Positions 1 through 8,758 of a stretch of 56,096 bases of DNA are shown here, piece by piece (the stretch's first letter is position 1; every line of letters begins with the position of its first letter). Below the pieces are notes generated by a model. The model saw only the letters and a list, made by a program, of their open reading frames with translations. It did no database searches and was not told the DNA's origin. This DNA is from Bacteroides sp. (GTDB lineage Bacteria; Bacteroidota; Bacteroidia; Bacteroidales; Muribaculaceae). The translations under genes were made by a program, and so were the position numbers. Where the stretch lies: contig JAAVDJ010000012.1 in NCBI GenBank assembly GCA_014801875.1, forward strand, positions 1 to 56,096. The letters are read 5' to 3'.

Positions 1-27
1 AATTTACTAAAAATCTATGACATAACA

Positions 28-62
28 AAGGCTTTCGTGCTGAATTGCAGCATGAAAGCCTT
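28..62. terminator. Hairpin, probable terminator of an upstream gene
   Basis: A 15-bp stem (28-42 with 48-62, one G.U pair) closes a 5-nt loop. It is followed by TTATTTATAG rather than a pure T tract. It most likely ends a gene that lies left of the window. Confidence 0.55.
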
Positions 63-84
63 ATTTATAGCCTGACTGAACGAA

Positions 85-130
85 AAAGAGACTGCCTAAA
101 CTTGTTAGACAGCCTCTTTCAGAATTTTTT
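85..130 (+). terminator. Rho-independent terminator
   Basis: A 15-bp stem with two mismatches (85-99 with 105-119) is followed by a T-rich run. It could also serve the minus-strand YkvA gene, which ends at 231. No gene is visible in 1-230. Confidence 0.6.
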
Positions 131-230
131 TATAACTAACCTAACATCATGAAACGATTTTCTGATATTATAACAACGGTTAGTGAGAAAAAGTTGAGGA
201 GAAATTAAGGAATTTTTGTGGGAAACGGTT

Positions 231-641
231 TTAGAATTTTGGAAGGTTATATACTTCCTGCGGTCCGAACCATTCGTGGAGTTTGGTGCGGGCCTTATGT
301 TCCGTTCCCTCGTGGATGTAGGGGCGGATTTGGTTGAGGGCATAGAGAAGGATTGCACCATCGTCGGCGAGTCCTGCGGGGAGCAGATCGGGAATAAAGT
401 CGAGAGGAGTGATGAAATAACCGAGAGCAGCTGCGACAATAAGTTTCTTCGACAGAGGCACCTCCCCATCGGTTAGGGCATAATAAAGGAGCAGGGCATA
501 ATAAACGGTTGAACAGCCCGCCTTTTTAGCCACATCGGTTATTTTCTTCATCAGGTCGCTTTTATTGAACTTGTCGGAGAAGGCGTTCATTTTCTCTTTG
601 AAGAAGTCCAAAGCCTTCGGAAGGTATTCGTTGTAATTCAT
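231..641 (-). CDS. YkvA/DUF1232 family small membrane protein
   Basis: The 136-residue product contains the YkvA (DUF1232) core at about residues 65-115: a hydrophobic segment, the signature LGYFITPLDFIPDLLP, and a second hydrophobic helix GAILLYALNQI. Family members are short membrane-associated proteins of unknown biochemical role. The N-terminal 45 residues are charged and amphipathic. The ATG at 641 is the only start that keeps the whole conserved region. The gene stands alone behind the DUF4294 gene, with a 72-bp gap. Family assignment is good; no function can be given. Confidence 0.8.
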   Translation of the reverse strand: MNYNEYLPKALDFFKEKMNAFSDKFNKSDLMKKITDVAKKAGCSTVYYALLLYYALTDGEVPLSKKLIVAAALGYFITPLDFIPDLLPAGLADDGAILLYALNQIRPYIHEGTEHKARTKLHEWFGPQEVYNLPKF

Positions 642-713
642 AAATTTTGTTTTAAATATCTTTTTCAGTCAGAATGTAAAGGCACGACAAAGGGGTGTAA
701 AGCCTCAATTTTA

Positions 714-1376
714 TCAGAGAGTGCCCTGCTCGATTAGGGTTGCGATTCGGTCGATGATTGCATCCTCCTCATTTTTCTCCGGGTTGAAACCGGCTTTCAT
801 ATTCATGCCGAAGAAGCGGCCGAAAGTCTGCCAGAAACCGGCACGAAACGACCCAAGAAATGCTTTTACAATATTGTAGGAGCTTTGGTCAGTCTCGCGG
901 TTGATTAATTTCAGCAGCACTTTCCCCTGATTTTTGGTCATGCTTTTCACGACCGGCTTATACTGTTCGAAAATATCCTTTTCAAGTTGCTTGAGATGCT
1001 TCTCCTTTGTTTTCTTGTCAGGGATTGTCTGAATATATTCATATGTCTCACAGAGTGTGGCGAAAGCTAACTTTGCGTAAGGGAGAGTCTTGCGCACATC
1101 CCGAACCGTGCGCCAATAAAATTCCTCTTGCTTCTTATTCTTGAATTTCAAAGGGGGATAGACCACCAGTTCGCGCAGTACGGTCATCCGGACCGAATCC
1201 CCGTACTCATCCACGAAACGGTAGAACCCCTTGACATATTTCACCTTCATCTCCGGGGCATCAGGCAACCCTTGCTCCACTTTCGGGAGAGGAGCCGCCA
1301 AGACCGAGCCTGCGACACACGTGAAGAGCATCGCAAGGAGGAAGCGAAAGAATGTGAAAGGTCGGATTGTTGCCAT
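714..1376 (-). CDS. Secreted DUF4294 family protein
   Basis: This 220-residue protein has a clear Sec signal peptide (FFRFLLAMLFTCVAGSVLAA, cleavage near residue 28). The mature part, about residues 45-190, matches the Bacteroidetes-specific DUF4294 pattern: a VDEYGDSVRMTVLRELVVYP strand region, then a basic and acidic helical region with EEFYWRTVRDVRKTLPYAKL. No catalytic motif is recognised. It follows the dapB-lepB-wbqC group on the same strand but is separated from it by a strong hairpin at 1396-1444, so it is probably transcribed separately. Periplasmic location is inferred from the signal peptide. Confidence 0.75.
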   Translation of the reverse strand: MATIRPFTFFRFLLAMLFTCVAGSVLAAPLPKVEQGLPDAPEMKVKYVKGFYRFVDEYGDSVRMTVLRELVVYPPLKFKNKKQEEFYWRTVRDVRKTLPYAKLAFATLCETYEYIQTIPDKKTKEKHLKQLEKDIFEQYKPVVKSMTKNQGKVLLKLINRETDQSSYNIVKAFLGSFRAGFWQTFGRFFGMNMKAGFNPEKNEEDAIIDRIATLIEQGTL

Positions 1377-1395
1377 AGGTAAACCGTTAAATCAG

Positions 1396-1444
1396 AACCG
1401 CCTCTTTGGCGTTATTTTTCAGTTATAACGTCAAAGAGGCGGTT
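1396..1444. terminator. Strong terminator hairpin after wbqC
   Basis: A 20-bp stem with a single G.U pair (1396-1415 with 1425-1444) closes a 9-nt loop. It lies just past the wbqC stop on the minus strand and ahead of the DUF4294 gene. Confidence 0.75.
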
Positions 1445-1464
1445 TGGATTATATCCTTTGAAAA

Positions 1465-2043
1465 TTATTTTTCTTTCCACACAAGGAGAGGGAGAAGGGT
1501 CTCCGGACCGAAACACATGATTGAATCGAGCAATGAGAGGTCCGGGTGTATTGAGTCGGCGAGCTCCAACCCGCGTTCCCGTGCAATCTCCGGAAGGTGG
1601 TGATGCAAGGAATCAGGGGAGGGGAGGAGGATGGAAAGGAGCGCTTCATGCAGTCTCCGGTTGAAAGAAGCGAGCGACTCCTCATACATTTCCTCATAAC
1701 AATTTTTCAGCAAGGGGTAAACCTCGGTGAAAAAAGGCATCTTTCCATAGATAGCTTCAAATGTCTTGAGGTGATTATGTCGCCAGTCGCCATGTTCGGA
1801 AAGGGTTGCGGAAGGGATGTGGTTAACCCTCTTCAAGGATGCGTTTCCCCCGGCAATAGCCACTGCCAGGGAGCGCTCCTTATCGCGCTCACGGATTGAG
1901 CAGCGCGCAAACCCTTTGCCGGCCATATGGAGAGCTTCGTTAGTTGAGGCGATAGCCTCAGCTTCCGTTAGATTGTCTCTTCTGGATTGAAGCAGGGAGG
2001 CATACCAGCGGAAAGAGGGGAGGAAAGGAACCACGCTTACCAT
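1465..2043 (-). CDS. WbqC family protein
   Basis: The 192-residue product overlaps the end of lepB by 7 bp. This is the usual position of WbqC-like proteins in Bacteroidales. Features that fit the family are the N-terminal PFLPSFRWYASLL segment, a basic middle part (NHIPSATLSEHGDWRHNHLKTF here) and a helical C-terminus. WbqC-like proteins are linked to surface polysaccharide or glycolipid pathways, but no activity is established for this branch. The ATG at 2043 was chosen for the overlap, which suggests translational coupling to lepB. Confidence 0.7.
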   Translation of the reverse strand: MVSVVPFLPSFRWYASLLQSRRDNLTEAEAIASTNEALHMAGKGFARCSIRERDKERSLAVAIAGGNASLKRVNHIPSATLSEHGDWRHNHLKTFEAIYGKMPFFTEVYPLLKNCYEEMYEESLASFNRRLHEALLSILLPSPDSLHHHLPEIARERGLELADSIHPDLSLLDSIMCFGPETLLPLLVWKEK

Positions 2044-3470
2044 TTTCCCTCATTCTTGTCCGGGTTGGCATCTCTGAGGATACGATTCCAGCGGATTTTT
2101 CCGTCGAACAGGCTACGCTCCTCATCGAAAGAGGCTATTATGAACATCGGCGAACCCACGATATGATCTTCAGGCACAAATCCCCAATAGCGGGAATCGG
2201 CAGAACGGTCGCGGTTGTCGCCCATCATCCAGTAGTAGTCCATCTTGAAGGTATAGTAGTCGGTCTGTTTTCCATTAATGAAAATCTTGCCATCCTTCAC
2301 TTCGAGGTCGTTTCCTTCATACACCCTGATAGCCCGTTCGTAGACAGGGAGATTATCGAGGGTGAGGTGTAGGGTCGAACCCTTCTGCGGCATCCATATT
2401 TCACCCATGTCTGGGCGAGTCCAGCCGTAGGAGTTACCGAGAGGGAACATCCCGGATATGTCATAAAGGCCGCTCTCGCTCTCTTTACGGAGTGGACCGG
2501 ATACCTCTGGCCATGCTTCGACAACCTTTTTCATCTCTGCCGTCAGGGGGACATCATAGAAAGCGAAGCCGGTGTAAGAATCATCAATCGGCGCACCGCC
2601 ATGGTCATCGGCACGCACCCCGATTTCCTGCCATTTCTCAAGAGGGATTGGGGCGGAGACAGGGATAATGTAGTTATACTGCACATTATCCGGGTCCGGG
2701 ATATGCTTGCCGTTGATGAATATGGAATCATTTCGAATCATGAGACGTTCACCCGGAAGGGCAATCGCACGTTTGACATAATTCTCGCGACGGTCTACCG
2801 GACGCCATACTATGTCGCCGAACATCTGTTTGTTCTGTTCCATATAAAGGCGCGGATTCTCCACACCGTTTTTCTTGAGCTCATACGCGATCTGATAGTA
2901 GTCCGGATTCTGTATCTTGAGAGCGACTGTGTCGCCCTGCGGATAGTTGAAAACCACTATGTCGCCACGCTGTATTGCACGAATACCGGGGAGACGGTGA
3001 TAATCGAGCTGAGGATTTGTGAGGTAGCTCTTGGTGTTGATAAGGGGAAGAGTATGCTGCGCGAGAGGGAAATGGAGGGGCGTCTGCGGCACACGCGGCC
3101 CGTAGATGGTCTTGTTGACCCACAGATAGTCTCCGACGAGGAGCGACTTCTCGAGGCTTGATGAGGGAATCTTATAGTTCTGCCCGATAAATGCGAAGAT
3201 GAAATACACCAAGACAAGAGCATATATTATGGCATCGACCCACCCCATAATCTTTCGGGTTGGACCAGAGGTGTTTTTCCACCAGGTCCAGGGGATATAG
3301 GCTGTAAGATATATGTCGATGAGTAAGAGCCAGAATATTGCCAACCAGGGGTTTCCCATCCATATCACCCATAGGAAGAACAGGACGGACACCACCCCGA
3401 AACGAATCCAGCGGGAAGTCTTCACCTCCCGGAGGCGTTCCTTCAGGGATTTTGTTTTACCCGTGCTCAT
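2037..3470 (-). CDS. lepB: Signal peptidase I
   Basis: This is a 477-residue S26 leader peptidase, which cleaves signal peptides at the outer face of the inner membrane. There are three hydrophobic segments near the N-terminus (about residues 22-37, 41-60 and 76-96). The catalytic serine lies in IPSSSLEKSL (Ser105). The general-base lysine lies in YVKRAIALPG (Lys233). The C-terminal box GDNRDRSADSRYWGFVPEDH is also present. It is longer than the E. coli enzyme because of an insert between the two catalytic boxes, as is common in Bacteroidetes. It overlaps dapB by 4 bp and wbqC by 7 bp, so the three form one operon. Confidence 0.96.
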   Translation of the reverse strand: MSTGKTKSLKERLREVKTSRWIRFGVVSVLFFLWVIWMGNPWLAIFWLLLIDIYLTAYIPWTWWKNTSGPTRKIMGWVDAIIYALVLVYFIFAFIGQNYKIPSSSLEKSLLVGDYLWVNKTIYGPRVPQTPLHFPLAQHTLPLINTKSYLTNPQLDYHRLPGIRAIQRGDIVVFNYPQGDTVALKIQNPDYYQIAYELKKNGVENPRLYMEQNKQMFGDIVWRPVDRRENYVKRAIALPGERLMIRNDSIFINGKHIPDPDNVQYNYIIPVSAPIPLEKWQEIGVRADDHGGAPIDDSYTGFAFYDVPLTAEMKKVVEAWPEVSGPLRKESESGLYDISGMFPLGNSYGWTRPDMGEIWMPQKGSTLHLTLDNLPVYERAIRVYEGNDLEVKDGKIFINGKQTDYYTFKMDYYWMMGDNRDRSADSRYWGFVPEDHIVGSPMFIIASFDEERSLFDGKIRWNRILRDANPDKNEGKW

Positions 3471-4219
3471 ACGAAGAGGCCGGTTGTGTTAGTTACTTCG
3501 GAAAGCATATCGGCGATTGTGAAGAACCCTTTCTTCCCTTTTAGCCATTCAGCCGTCTTCACCGCGCCGAGAGCGAACCCTACGCGGCTTTTAGCCTCGT
3601 GTGTGAGTGTGATGGAGTCAACCGCAGAATCCCATTTGATGATATGGGTGCCGGGGACTTCCCCTTCACGCACATGGTCAACAGGAAGGGATTTGGAAGA
3701 TAGTTTCTTTCCCGGCTCCGGTTCTTCCCATTTGTTGAGACGGTCCACCTCGGCGACGAGTTCGTCTGCAAGCGTCACAGCAGTGCCGGAAGGATGATCA
3801 AGTTTGTGGATGTGGTGGATTTCCGTCATGGAGGGGGTATATTCAGGGAAATCGTTCATCACTTTTGCCACATATCTGTTTATCGCCATGAAGATGTTGA
3901 CCCCGATAGAGAAGTTTGAGGCGAAGAGGAGAGTGCCCCTTCCTTTCTCACACATAGCCTTTATGTCGGGAAGGGAGTTAGTCCATCCTGTTGTCCCGAC
4001 GACTACGGGCACACCTGAAGCAAAAGAAGCGAGGATATTATCAACGGCCGTGGCGGGAGTTGTAAACTCTATGGCGACATCAGCACTCTTGAACTCCGGA
4101 GAGTCGAATTTATCATGATCGTCTGCATCGATGATGCAGACGATGCGGTGTCCTCTGTCGAGGGCGATTTTCTCGATTAGATGGCCCATGCGGCCATATC
4201 CGATAATTGCTATTTTCAT
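3467..4219 (-). CDS. dapB: 4-hydroxy-tetrahydrodipicolinate reductase
   Basis: DapB catalyses the NAD(P)H-dependent reduction step of the diaminopimelate/lysine pathway in the cytoplasm. The 250-residue product has an N-terminal Rossmann motif (IGYGRMGHLIEK, residues 6-17), the VGTTGW segment (about residues 74-79), and the catalytic region EIHHIHKLDHPSGTA (about 133-147) with the conserved His and Lys. Its length is normal for the family. The stop overlaps the lepB start by 4 bp, so supply of a peptidoglycan precursor and signal peptidase are co-expressed, an arrangement seen in other Bacteroidales. Confidence 0.96.
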   Translation of the reverse strand: MKIAIIGYGRMGHLIEKIALDRGHRIVCIIDADDHDKFDSPEFKSADVAIEFTTPATAVDNILASFASGVPVVVGTTGWTNSLPDIKAMCEKGRGTLLFASNFSIGVNIFMAINRYVAKVMNDFPEYTPSMTEIHHIHKLDHPSGTAVTLADELVAEVDRLNKWEEPEPGKKLSSKSLPVDHVREGEVPGTHIIKWDSAVDSITLTHEAKSRVGFALGAVKTAEWLKGKKGFFTIADMLSEVTNTTGLFV

Positions 4220-4247
4220 ATTTTTAGGGTTTTATTTTTAATTTTTT

Positions 4248-4303
4248 AGGTCTGAGGTTTTAGACTCAAGGCGCAAGAGGCCTCGAGCTTCGAACCTTGA
4301 GCC
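4248..4303. repeat. 7-bp-period array at the 3' end of the PCMD gene
   Basis: Read on the minus strand, the sequence after the PCMD stop codon runs in 7-nt steps such as GGTTCGA and AGCTCGA, then turns into the complementary series. The two halves can pair as an imperfect hairpin (AGACTCAAGG near 4262 with CCTTGAGCCT near 4295). It fills most of the gap to dapB. Confidence 0.6.
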
Positions 4304-5256
4304 TAGAATCCGAAGGCGATGTTGTCGATGTAGAGAGTCAGCCCCTCGGTTCCTACGAAAGGGTCGCCACAGGTGGCTGAGGCCATTACGAGCACATGTG
4401 TGGGTTTGGCATCCGCCGGAGCCCACTCTACCTCCTGGACAGGCACGAGTTTCCCTTTGGAATTACGAGCATAATAAGCCTTGTTTCCGGATAGGAGACC
4501 CATCCAGGGTCGATAGAAAGGTTGTCCGGTTATGTCTCCGTAATGGATTTTGAGCTGGTGACCTTTCGTCCAGGGTATGGATTTGGAATAACGTTCGCGG
4601 CCGGTTCCTACACGCCGGGCGTAGAGTTTTCCGTCAGCATCCTCCCAACGCTGTTGCAGGATGACGTAGACTTCCGCGTTGTCACGCCCCTGGAGAGTCT
4701 TCTTCGAAGAGAACCCTGTCGCTTTTGTGCGCTGGTTGCCTGCAGGCATATCCACTTTATAATCAAAAACGAGTGCGGTGGGGCGTTTAGTGTATGGAAT
4801 GCCCATCTCCATTTTTGAGAAAGGACCCTTTGTGGAGGTTATCGGTTCGAAAATCCTGCCGAGGAATATTGAGCCGGCCACCATGACATCCATATTGATG
4901 AGCCCGAGCACCTTCACTTCCTCCATCTTCGACTCCAGTTTAGCCACTTTGTTGCCGTTGATAGTAGCAGGGGAAACGGTGTTCGACCCTTTGACAATAC
5001 CGGAGACTTTAGCATACACATTACTTGTGGCCCATGGGGAACCACCCATATTGGCATAAGGTTTGTTTCCTGTCAGAGTTGTCGTAGGGGCAATCTCATA
5101 AACAGTCTTAGTTTTCCCGCCTATCATTTTTGACTCATTGATCTGTCGTGTGACCCATTGAGAGAAATCTCCGAATTTGATAGGCTCAAGGGTCAGGGGG
5201 GAGACGGAGAGGGAAGAAACAGCCAGAAGGAGAGTAAGGAGGGTATATTTAATCAT
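4303..5256 (-). CDS. PCMD-domain secreted protein
   Basis: The 317-residue product has a signal peptide (IKYTLLTLLLAVSSLSVS). Its body resembles the Bacteroidetes PCMD domain (putative carbohydrate metabolism domain): PWATSNVYAKVSG, a long middle beta region with KRPTALVFDYKV, and the C-terminal VLVMASATCGDPFVGTEGLTLYIDNIAF, of which the DN-containing end is typical. It is probably exported. Biochemical function is not known. It sits 18 bp behind the TatD-like gene and 83 bp ahead of dapB, so it belongs to the rnpA-to-wbqC cluster. Confidence 0.75.
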   Translation of the reverse strand: MIKYTLLTLLLAVSSLSVSPLTLEPIKFGDFSQWVTRQINESKMIGGKTKTVYEIAPTTTLTGNKPYANMGGSPWATSNVYAKVSGIVKGSNTVSPATINGNKVAKLESKMEEVKVLGLINMDVMVAGSIFLGRIFEPITSTKGPFSKMEMGIPYTKRPTALVFDYKVDMPAGNQRTKATGFSSKKTLQGRDNAEVYVILQQRWEDADGKLYARRVGTGRERYSKSIPWTKGHQLKIHYGDITGQPFYRPWMGLLSGNKAYYARNSKGKLVPVQEVEWAPADAKPTHVLVMASATCGDPFVGTEGLTLYIDNIAFGF

Positions 5257-5274
5257 TGGTCAGATGTTTAATAT

Positions 5275-5937
5275 TCAATCCGGAAGTGATTCTGTAGGTT
5301 TGACATTCAAATCATCCTTTATTCCAATAAAGGCAGCGGAATTGCGTGCTATTGTTGCCGTCAGGTCTTGTCCGGCAGAGTCAGACAGAGACGTTATCAC
5401 TTCCTGAATGGAGCAGTCAGCCTCGTCAGTTTCAGCAAAAAGGCGTTCGGCAGGGATGATTGAGAGTGATTCATTGTTAAAATGTTGTCCGAGGGAGAGT
5501 TGGAATCCGGCTTTCAGATACATTTCCGCTATTGTGGGTTTCCCCCGGAAGCCATGAATGAGCCAGTCCATTTCCGGTTTGAGGTCTTTGCGCATACCGA
5601 TGACAATCTCCTGAGCGCGGACACTATGGATTATGAGTGGTTTCTTCAGTTTTTCCGATAGGAGAGCCTGGCGTTTCATGACGAGCATCTGCCTGAACAG
5701 CGGTCCCCCTTTGAGAAGGTCGATTCCACATTCTCCAATTGCCACGACCTGAGGATTTGCAGCGGCCGTCTCCAACTTTTCCCAAAGTTCTTCAGGAATG
5801 TCTTCCGTTGTCTTCCAGGGGTGGATTCCCACGGAATATAGTTGACCGGGGACAGGGTTGAATTCAAGAGGGGAACACGCAATGATTGCGAGGGGCTGAG
5901 GCGCCGGATGATGCGTATGTATGTCGAGTATTGGCAT
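5275..5937 (-). CDS. TatD family metal-dependent hydrolase
   Basis: This 220-residue protein belongs to the TatD amidohydrolase-like fold, whose characterised members are metal-dependent DNases. Visible metal-ligand motifs are the N-terminal DIHTHH (residues 4-9), GECGID with its Glu (about residue 88), and IHSVRAQE (about residue 123). At 220 residues it is shorter than typical TatD (about 260), as are many Bacteroidales copies. It lies 82 bp after yidD. The substrate is unknown. Confidence 0.85.
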   Translation of the reverse strand: MPILDIHTHHPAPQPLAIIACSPLEFNPVPGQLYSVGIHPWKTTEDIPEELWEKLETAAANPQVVAIGECGIDLLKGGPLFRQMLVMKRQALLSEKLKKPLIIHSVRAQEIVIGMRKDLKPEMDWLIHGFRGKPTIAEMYLKAGFQLSLGQHFNNESLSIIPAERLFAETDEADCSIQEVITSLSDSAGQDLTATIARNSAAFIGIKDDLNVKPTESLPD

Positions 5938-6019
5938 ATTAAGATAGTAGATTTATGGGATACTGTCTCTCCGCGGAGGATAAGGGAAAGCCCTCTTTCT
6001 CTAAAGCTAATGAACCGCC

Positions 6020-6235
6020 TCAAGGGACAGGATCATAGCCGGAGGGTCCCCATGGATGGCATTTGGCAATACGTTTTACGGCGAGCCATGTGCCTTTGAG
6101 GGGTCCGTATTTCTGTATGGCTTCAATGGCGTATTGGCTGCAGGTGGGGGTGAATCGGCATGCCGGAGGGAACATAGGGGAGATAGCTCCCTGATAGAAA
6201 CGGACAAAGAGGATGAGAAGTTTCGTCATAATCAA
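6020..6235 (-). CDS. yidD: Membrane protein insertion efficiency factor YidD
   Basis: This 71-residue protein has the full YidD signature: an amphipathic N-terminus ([19 protein letters not shown]), [15 protein letters not shown] with both conserved cysteines, and the terminal [12 protein letters not shown]. YidD helps insert membrane proteins together with YidC/Oxa1. The start codon overlaps the rnpA stop by 4 bp (6232-6235), the classic rnpA-yidD pairing. Confidence 0.95.
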   Translation of the reverse strand: MIMTKLLILFVRFYQGAISPMFPPACRFTPTCSQYAIEAIQKYGPLKGTWLAVKRIAKCHPWGPSGYDPVP

Positions 6236-6711
6236 CTGTTTTGGATTTTCTCCGCCACTTTGCGTAGAAGCGACTTCATTTTCCGCTCTATGAGGGCGTA
6301 GTCAGTGTTTTTGTCGTGGATATATATGAAAGCGAGAGTGAGGGTGCATTTTCCCGGGAGCGACTCCACCAAATCCTTAAGCGGGAGACGGTTGAGCCGG
6401 TATGCTTCGCGTATGCGGCGCCTGAGCAGGACGCGGTCTACGGCGCGACGTCTCTTCTTCTTAGGAACTGTTATAAGCATCTGTATCGGGTCGATCGGAC
6501 CGGGAACCTCACAACGAAAAGAGTCTTCCAACTCGACTCGAGGGATAAGGCGCCAAGTCAGGCGAAAAGGGAAATCGTAGAGGGATTCTCCTTTTGCGAA
6601 AAGCGACTCCACGAGGGTGCGATGTCGCAGCTTCTCCCCTTTGCCAAGGGTCAGGCGCCGGGGAGGAGTAACCTCGGTGGAGATTGTTATGTCGGAAGTG
6701 TCATTGCTCAT
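6232..6711 (-). CDS. rnpA: Ribonuclease P protein component
   Basis: RnpA binds the catalytic RNase P RNA and aids 5' maturation of tRNA precursors. The 159-residue product carries the basic RNR-type helix [15 protein letters not shown] (about residues 95-109), preceded by the strand [16 protein letters not shown]. The N-terminal [14 protein letters not shown] is the usual (K)LxxxxxFxxLF-like segment. It is longer than the usual 115-130 residues because of a 25-residue N-terminal tail and a spacer around residues 55-75. A minus-strand promoter lies at 6730-6760. It is the first gene of the rnpA-yidD-tatD cluster. Confidence 0.93.
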   Translation of the reverse strand: MSNDTSDITISTEVTPPRRLTLGKGEKLRHRTLVESLFAKGESLYDFPFRLTWRLIPRVELEDSFRCEVPGPIDPIQMLITVPKKKRRRAVDRVLLRRRIREAYRLNRLPLKDLVESLPGKCTLTLAFIYIHDKNTDYALIERKMKSLLRKVAEKIQNS

Positions 6712-6729
6712 ATTATCTTGCTTTCAGTG

Positions 6730-6760
6730 CAAAATTAGCAATTATCAACCGTTCTGACAA
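6730..6760 (-). promoter_or_regulatory. rnpA promoter
   Basis: On the minus strand there is TTG (6758-6760), a 20-nt spacer and TAATTTTG (6730-6737). This is a near-ideal Bacteroidetes housekeeping promoter about 20 nt ahead of rnpA. Confidence 0.75.
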
Positions 6761-6770
6761 GAAAAATTGT

Positions 6771-6778
6771 TATCTTTG
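6771..6778 (+). promoter_or_regulatory. Promoter -7 box for the radical SAM gene
   Basis: TATCTTTG fits the TAnnTTTG consensus. No good -33 element is visible 19-21 nt upstream. It is divergent from the rnpA promoter and leaves a leader of about 65 nt. Confidence 0.6.
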
Positions 6779-6849
6779 CGGTGGGTTGCTTCGGACTCTC
6801 CCATCAATCCGGGGGCAATAACCATAAATTCCTTAAAATGTAAATCCTT

Positions 6850-7638
6850 ATGGCAAAAGATCAGACAGTATTGTTCCATTCCACAATATTCGGGCCCATC
6901 CACAGCCGGAGGCTCGGCGTGTCGCTCGGGGTAAATCTAAGTCCGAACGACGGGAAGGTATGTTCGTTTGACTGCCTCTACTGCGAGGCCGGTTTCAACT
7001 CCCAAGGCCCGGGCACTACAGGTCTTCCCCCCCGAGAGAATGTGCGTCGCGACCTTGAGAAAAAGCTCAAGGAGATGAGCGATAAGGGAGATACTCTTGA
7101 TGTTATTACCTTCTCCGGAAATGGCGAACCTACCCTGCATCCCGACTTCCCCGGGATTATCGATGACACCATGGAGCTTCGCGACAGATACTTTCCTAAA
7201 GCGAAAGTGTCGGTCCTCTCCAACTCTACCCGCATTTTCACCCCGTCTGTAGCAGAGGCTTTGAAACGCGTTGACAATAATATCCTCAAACTTGATTCCG
7301 GAATAGAACCGACAATGCGTCTCATAGACCAGCCTGTGAGCAAGGAGTTCACGGTGGAGAGAGTAGTGGAGGGTTTGAAGCAGTTTCACGACAATGCCAT
7401 CATCCAGACCATGATTCTCAGAGGGGAGCACGGCGGAAAGAAAATCGACAACACCACAGATGAAGAGGTGGAGGCATTGATAAAGGCTTATAAGGAGATA
7501 AAACCTCGCGAGGTGATGCTCTACAGCCTTGATCGTTCCACCCCCGAAGAGAAGCTTGTCAAGGTCGAGAAAGATGAGCTGGAGAAAATCGGCAAAAGGA
7601 TAGCTGAGGAAGCCGGGGTGAAAGTGCAGGTGAATTAA
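6850..7638 (+). CDS. Radical SAM protein
   Basis: This is a 262-residue radical S-adenosylmethionine enzyme. The 4Fe-4S cysteines lie in CSFDCLYC (Cys38, Cys42, Cys45), a CX3CX2C motif. The SAM-binding glycine-rich segment is TFSGNGEPTLHP (about residues 87-98). A downstream LKLDSG segment (about 141-146) follows the TIM-barrel pattern. The IHSRRLGVSLGVNL N-terminus is shared by a widespread family related to wyosine-type enzymes, with no proven substrate in bacteria. No auxiliary cluster motif is seen. It appears monocistronic. The stop codon runs directly into a 7-bp-period array. Confidence 0.85.
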   Translation: MAKDQTVLFHSTIFGPIHSRRLGVSLGVNLSPNDGKVCSFDCLYCEAGFNSQGPGTTGLPPRENVRRDLEKKLKEMSDKGDTLDVITFSGNGEPTLHPDFPGIIDDTMELRDRYFPKAKVSVLSNSTRIFTPSVAEALKRVDNNILKLDSGIEPTMRLIDQPVSKEFTVERVVEGLKQFHDNAIIQTMILRGEHGGKKIDNTTDEEVEALIKAYKEIKPREVMLYSLDRSTPEEKLVKVEKDELEKIGKRIAEEAGVKVQVN

Positions 7639-7680
7639 GGTATTAGGTATTGGGTGTTAGGTATTAGGTATTGGGTTATA
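7639..7680 (+). repeat. Heptamer array abutting the stop codon
   Basis: Six consecutive 7-nt units begin on the base after the TAA. Units are GGTATTA, GGTATTG and GGTGTTA, with the first three repeated in the same order and the last one divergent (GGTTATA). Confidence 0.8.
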
Positions 7681-7702
7681 GTGCTAGATTTTTGATTATT
7701 TT

Positions 7703-8623
7703 ATGATACGACCGGAAAGATTGAGGAAAGGGGATAGGATAGCGATCATATCCCCGGCCACCGTCGTTAAGGAGGAATACGTCAGAGGAGCGGAGAAGAT
7801 GCTCCGCGAATGTGGATATGAGGCGGAGATATTTCCGGCGGCTCTCGGGCCTGCAAGCGGCACGTATGCGGCTAAGCTTGAGGCGCGTGTGTCAGACTTG
7901 CGTCAGGCCTTGACCGACCCCGGCATAAAGGGCATACTCTGTGCTCGAGGAGGGTACGGATGTGTTCATCTGTTGCCGGAAATACCGGTGGAATTGGTGA
8001 GTAAGAATCCGAAATGGATGATGGGTTTTTCCGATGTCTCAGCGCTGCATGCCCTCTGGGAAAAGGGTGGGGTTATGTCAATACATTCACCTATGGCCAA
8101 ACATCTGACTATCGAAGGAGCGACAGACGATTACACCCGGATGCTGTTGTCGATTTTGGAGGGGGAGAAACCGGAATATGAGTCAGCGCCTCACCCTTTC
8201 AATAGAGAAGGAGTGGGAGAGGGAATGTTGAGGGGAGGAAACTTGGCTGTGCTCAACGGACTGGCTGATACCCCTTACGATATCCTGAAGGTCATGGATG
8301 GCGAAGAGGTCATTCTCTTTATCGAGGATATCTCTGAGGCAGTTTATGCCGTGGAGAGGATGCTTATGCGTCTTGTTTTGTCAGGGTCTTTACGGAAGTT
8401 GAAAGGATTGATTGTGGGGCGTTTTACGGATTATAAGGAGGATCGCAACCACGGGACGATGGAACGGATGATAGACAATCTTCTCCATCGCCATGGGATA
8501 GAGGGTTTTCCGGTCGCTTTTGATTTCCCGGTGGGACATGTTAAGGAAAACTATCCGCTGGTGGAGGGGAGTCGTGTCAGGTTGGAAATTGATCCGGAGG
8601 GAGTCGTGTTGAGGGAAGTATAG
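7703..8623 (+). CDS. LD-carboxypeptidase (peptidase family S66)
   Basis: S66 serine peptidases cleave the L,D bond of murein tetrapeptides during recycling; the MccF branch instead hydrolyses microcin derivatives. The 306-residue product shows the nucleophile region MGFSDVSALH with Ser110. Upstream is GILCARGGYGCVHLLP. Downstream are the acidic box FIEDISEAVYAVERMLMRL, with the catalytic Glu, and GHVKENYPLVEG, with the catalytic His. Length and order match the family. There is no signal peptide, so it acts in the cytoplasm on recycled peptides. The ATG at 7703 is preceded by TTTATG without a ribosome-binding sequence, as usual here. Confidence 0.9.
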   Translation: MIRPERLRKGDRIAIISPATVVKEEYVRGAEKMLRECGYEAEIFPAALGPASGTYAAKLEARVSDLRQALTDPGIKGILCARGGYGCVHLLPEIPVELVSKNPKWMMGFSDVSALHALWEKGGVMSIHSPMAKHLTIEGATDDYTRMLLSILEGEKPEYESAPHPFNREGVGEGMLRGGNLAVLNGLADTPYDILKVMDGEEVILFIEDISEAVYAVERMLMRLVLSGSLRKLKGLIVGRFTDYKEDRNHGTMERMIDNLLHRHGIEGFPVAFDFPVGHVKENYPLVEGSRVRLEIDPEGVVLREV

Positions 8624-8758
8624 ACTCCGGGAAGCACGAAAATGAAAATGTAAACCTTGTTGATTACAAGGAATGTGCGCTTATCTGAAATTTTTTTTGT
8701 GAATAAATTGTAACTTTCCGGGAAGGTGTGCTACTAACCTAATGAAAACATCAATAAA

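Noticed and set aside
2601..3161. 186-codon plus-strand frame
   Set aside because: It is antisense to lepB, whose catalytic motifs are intact.
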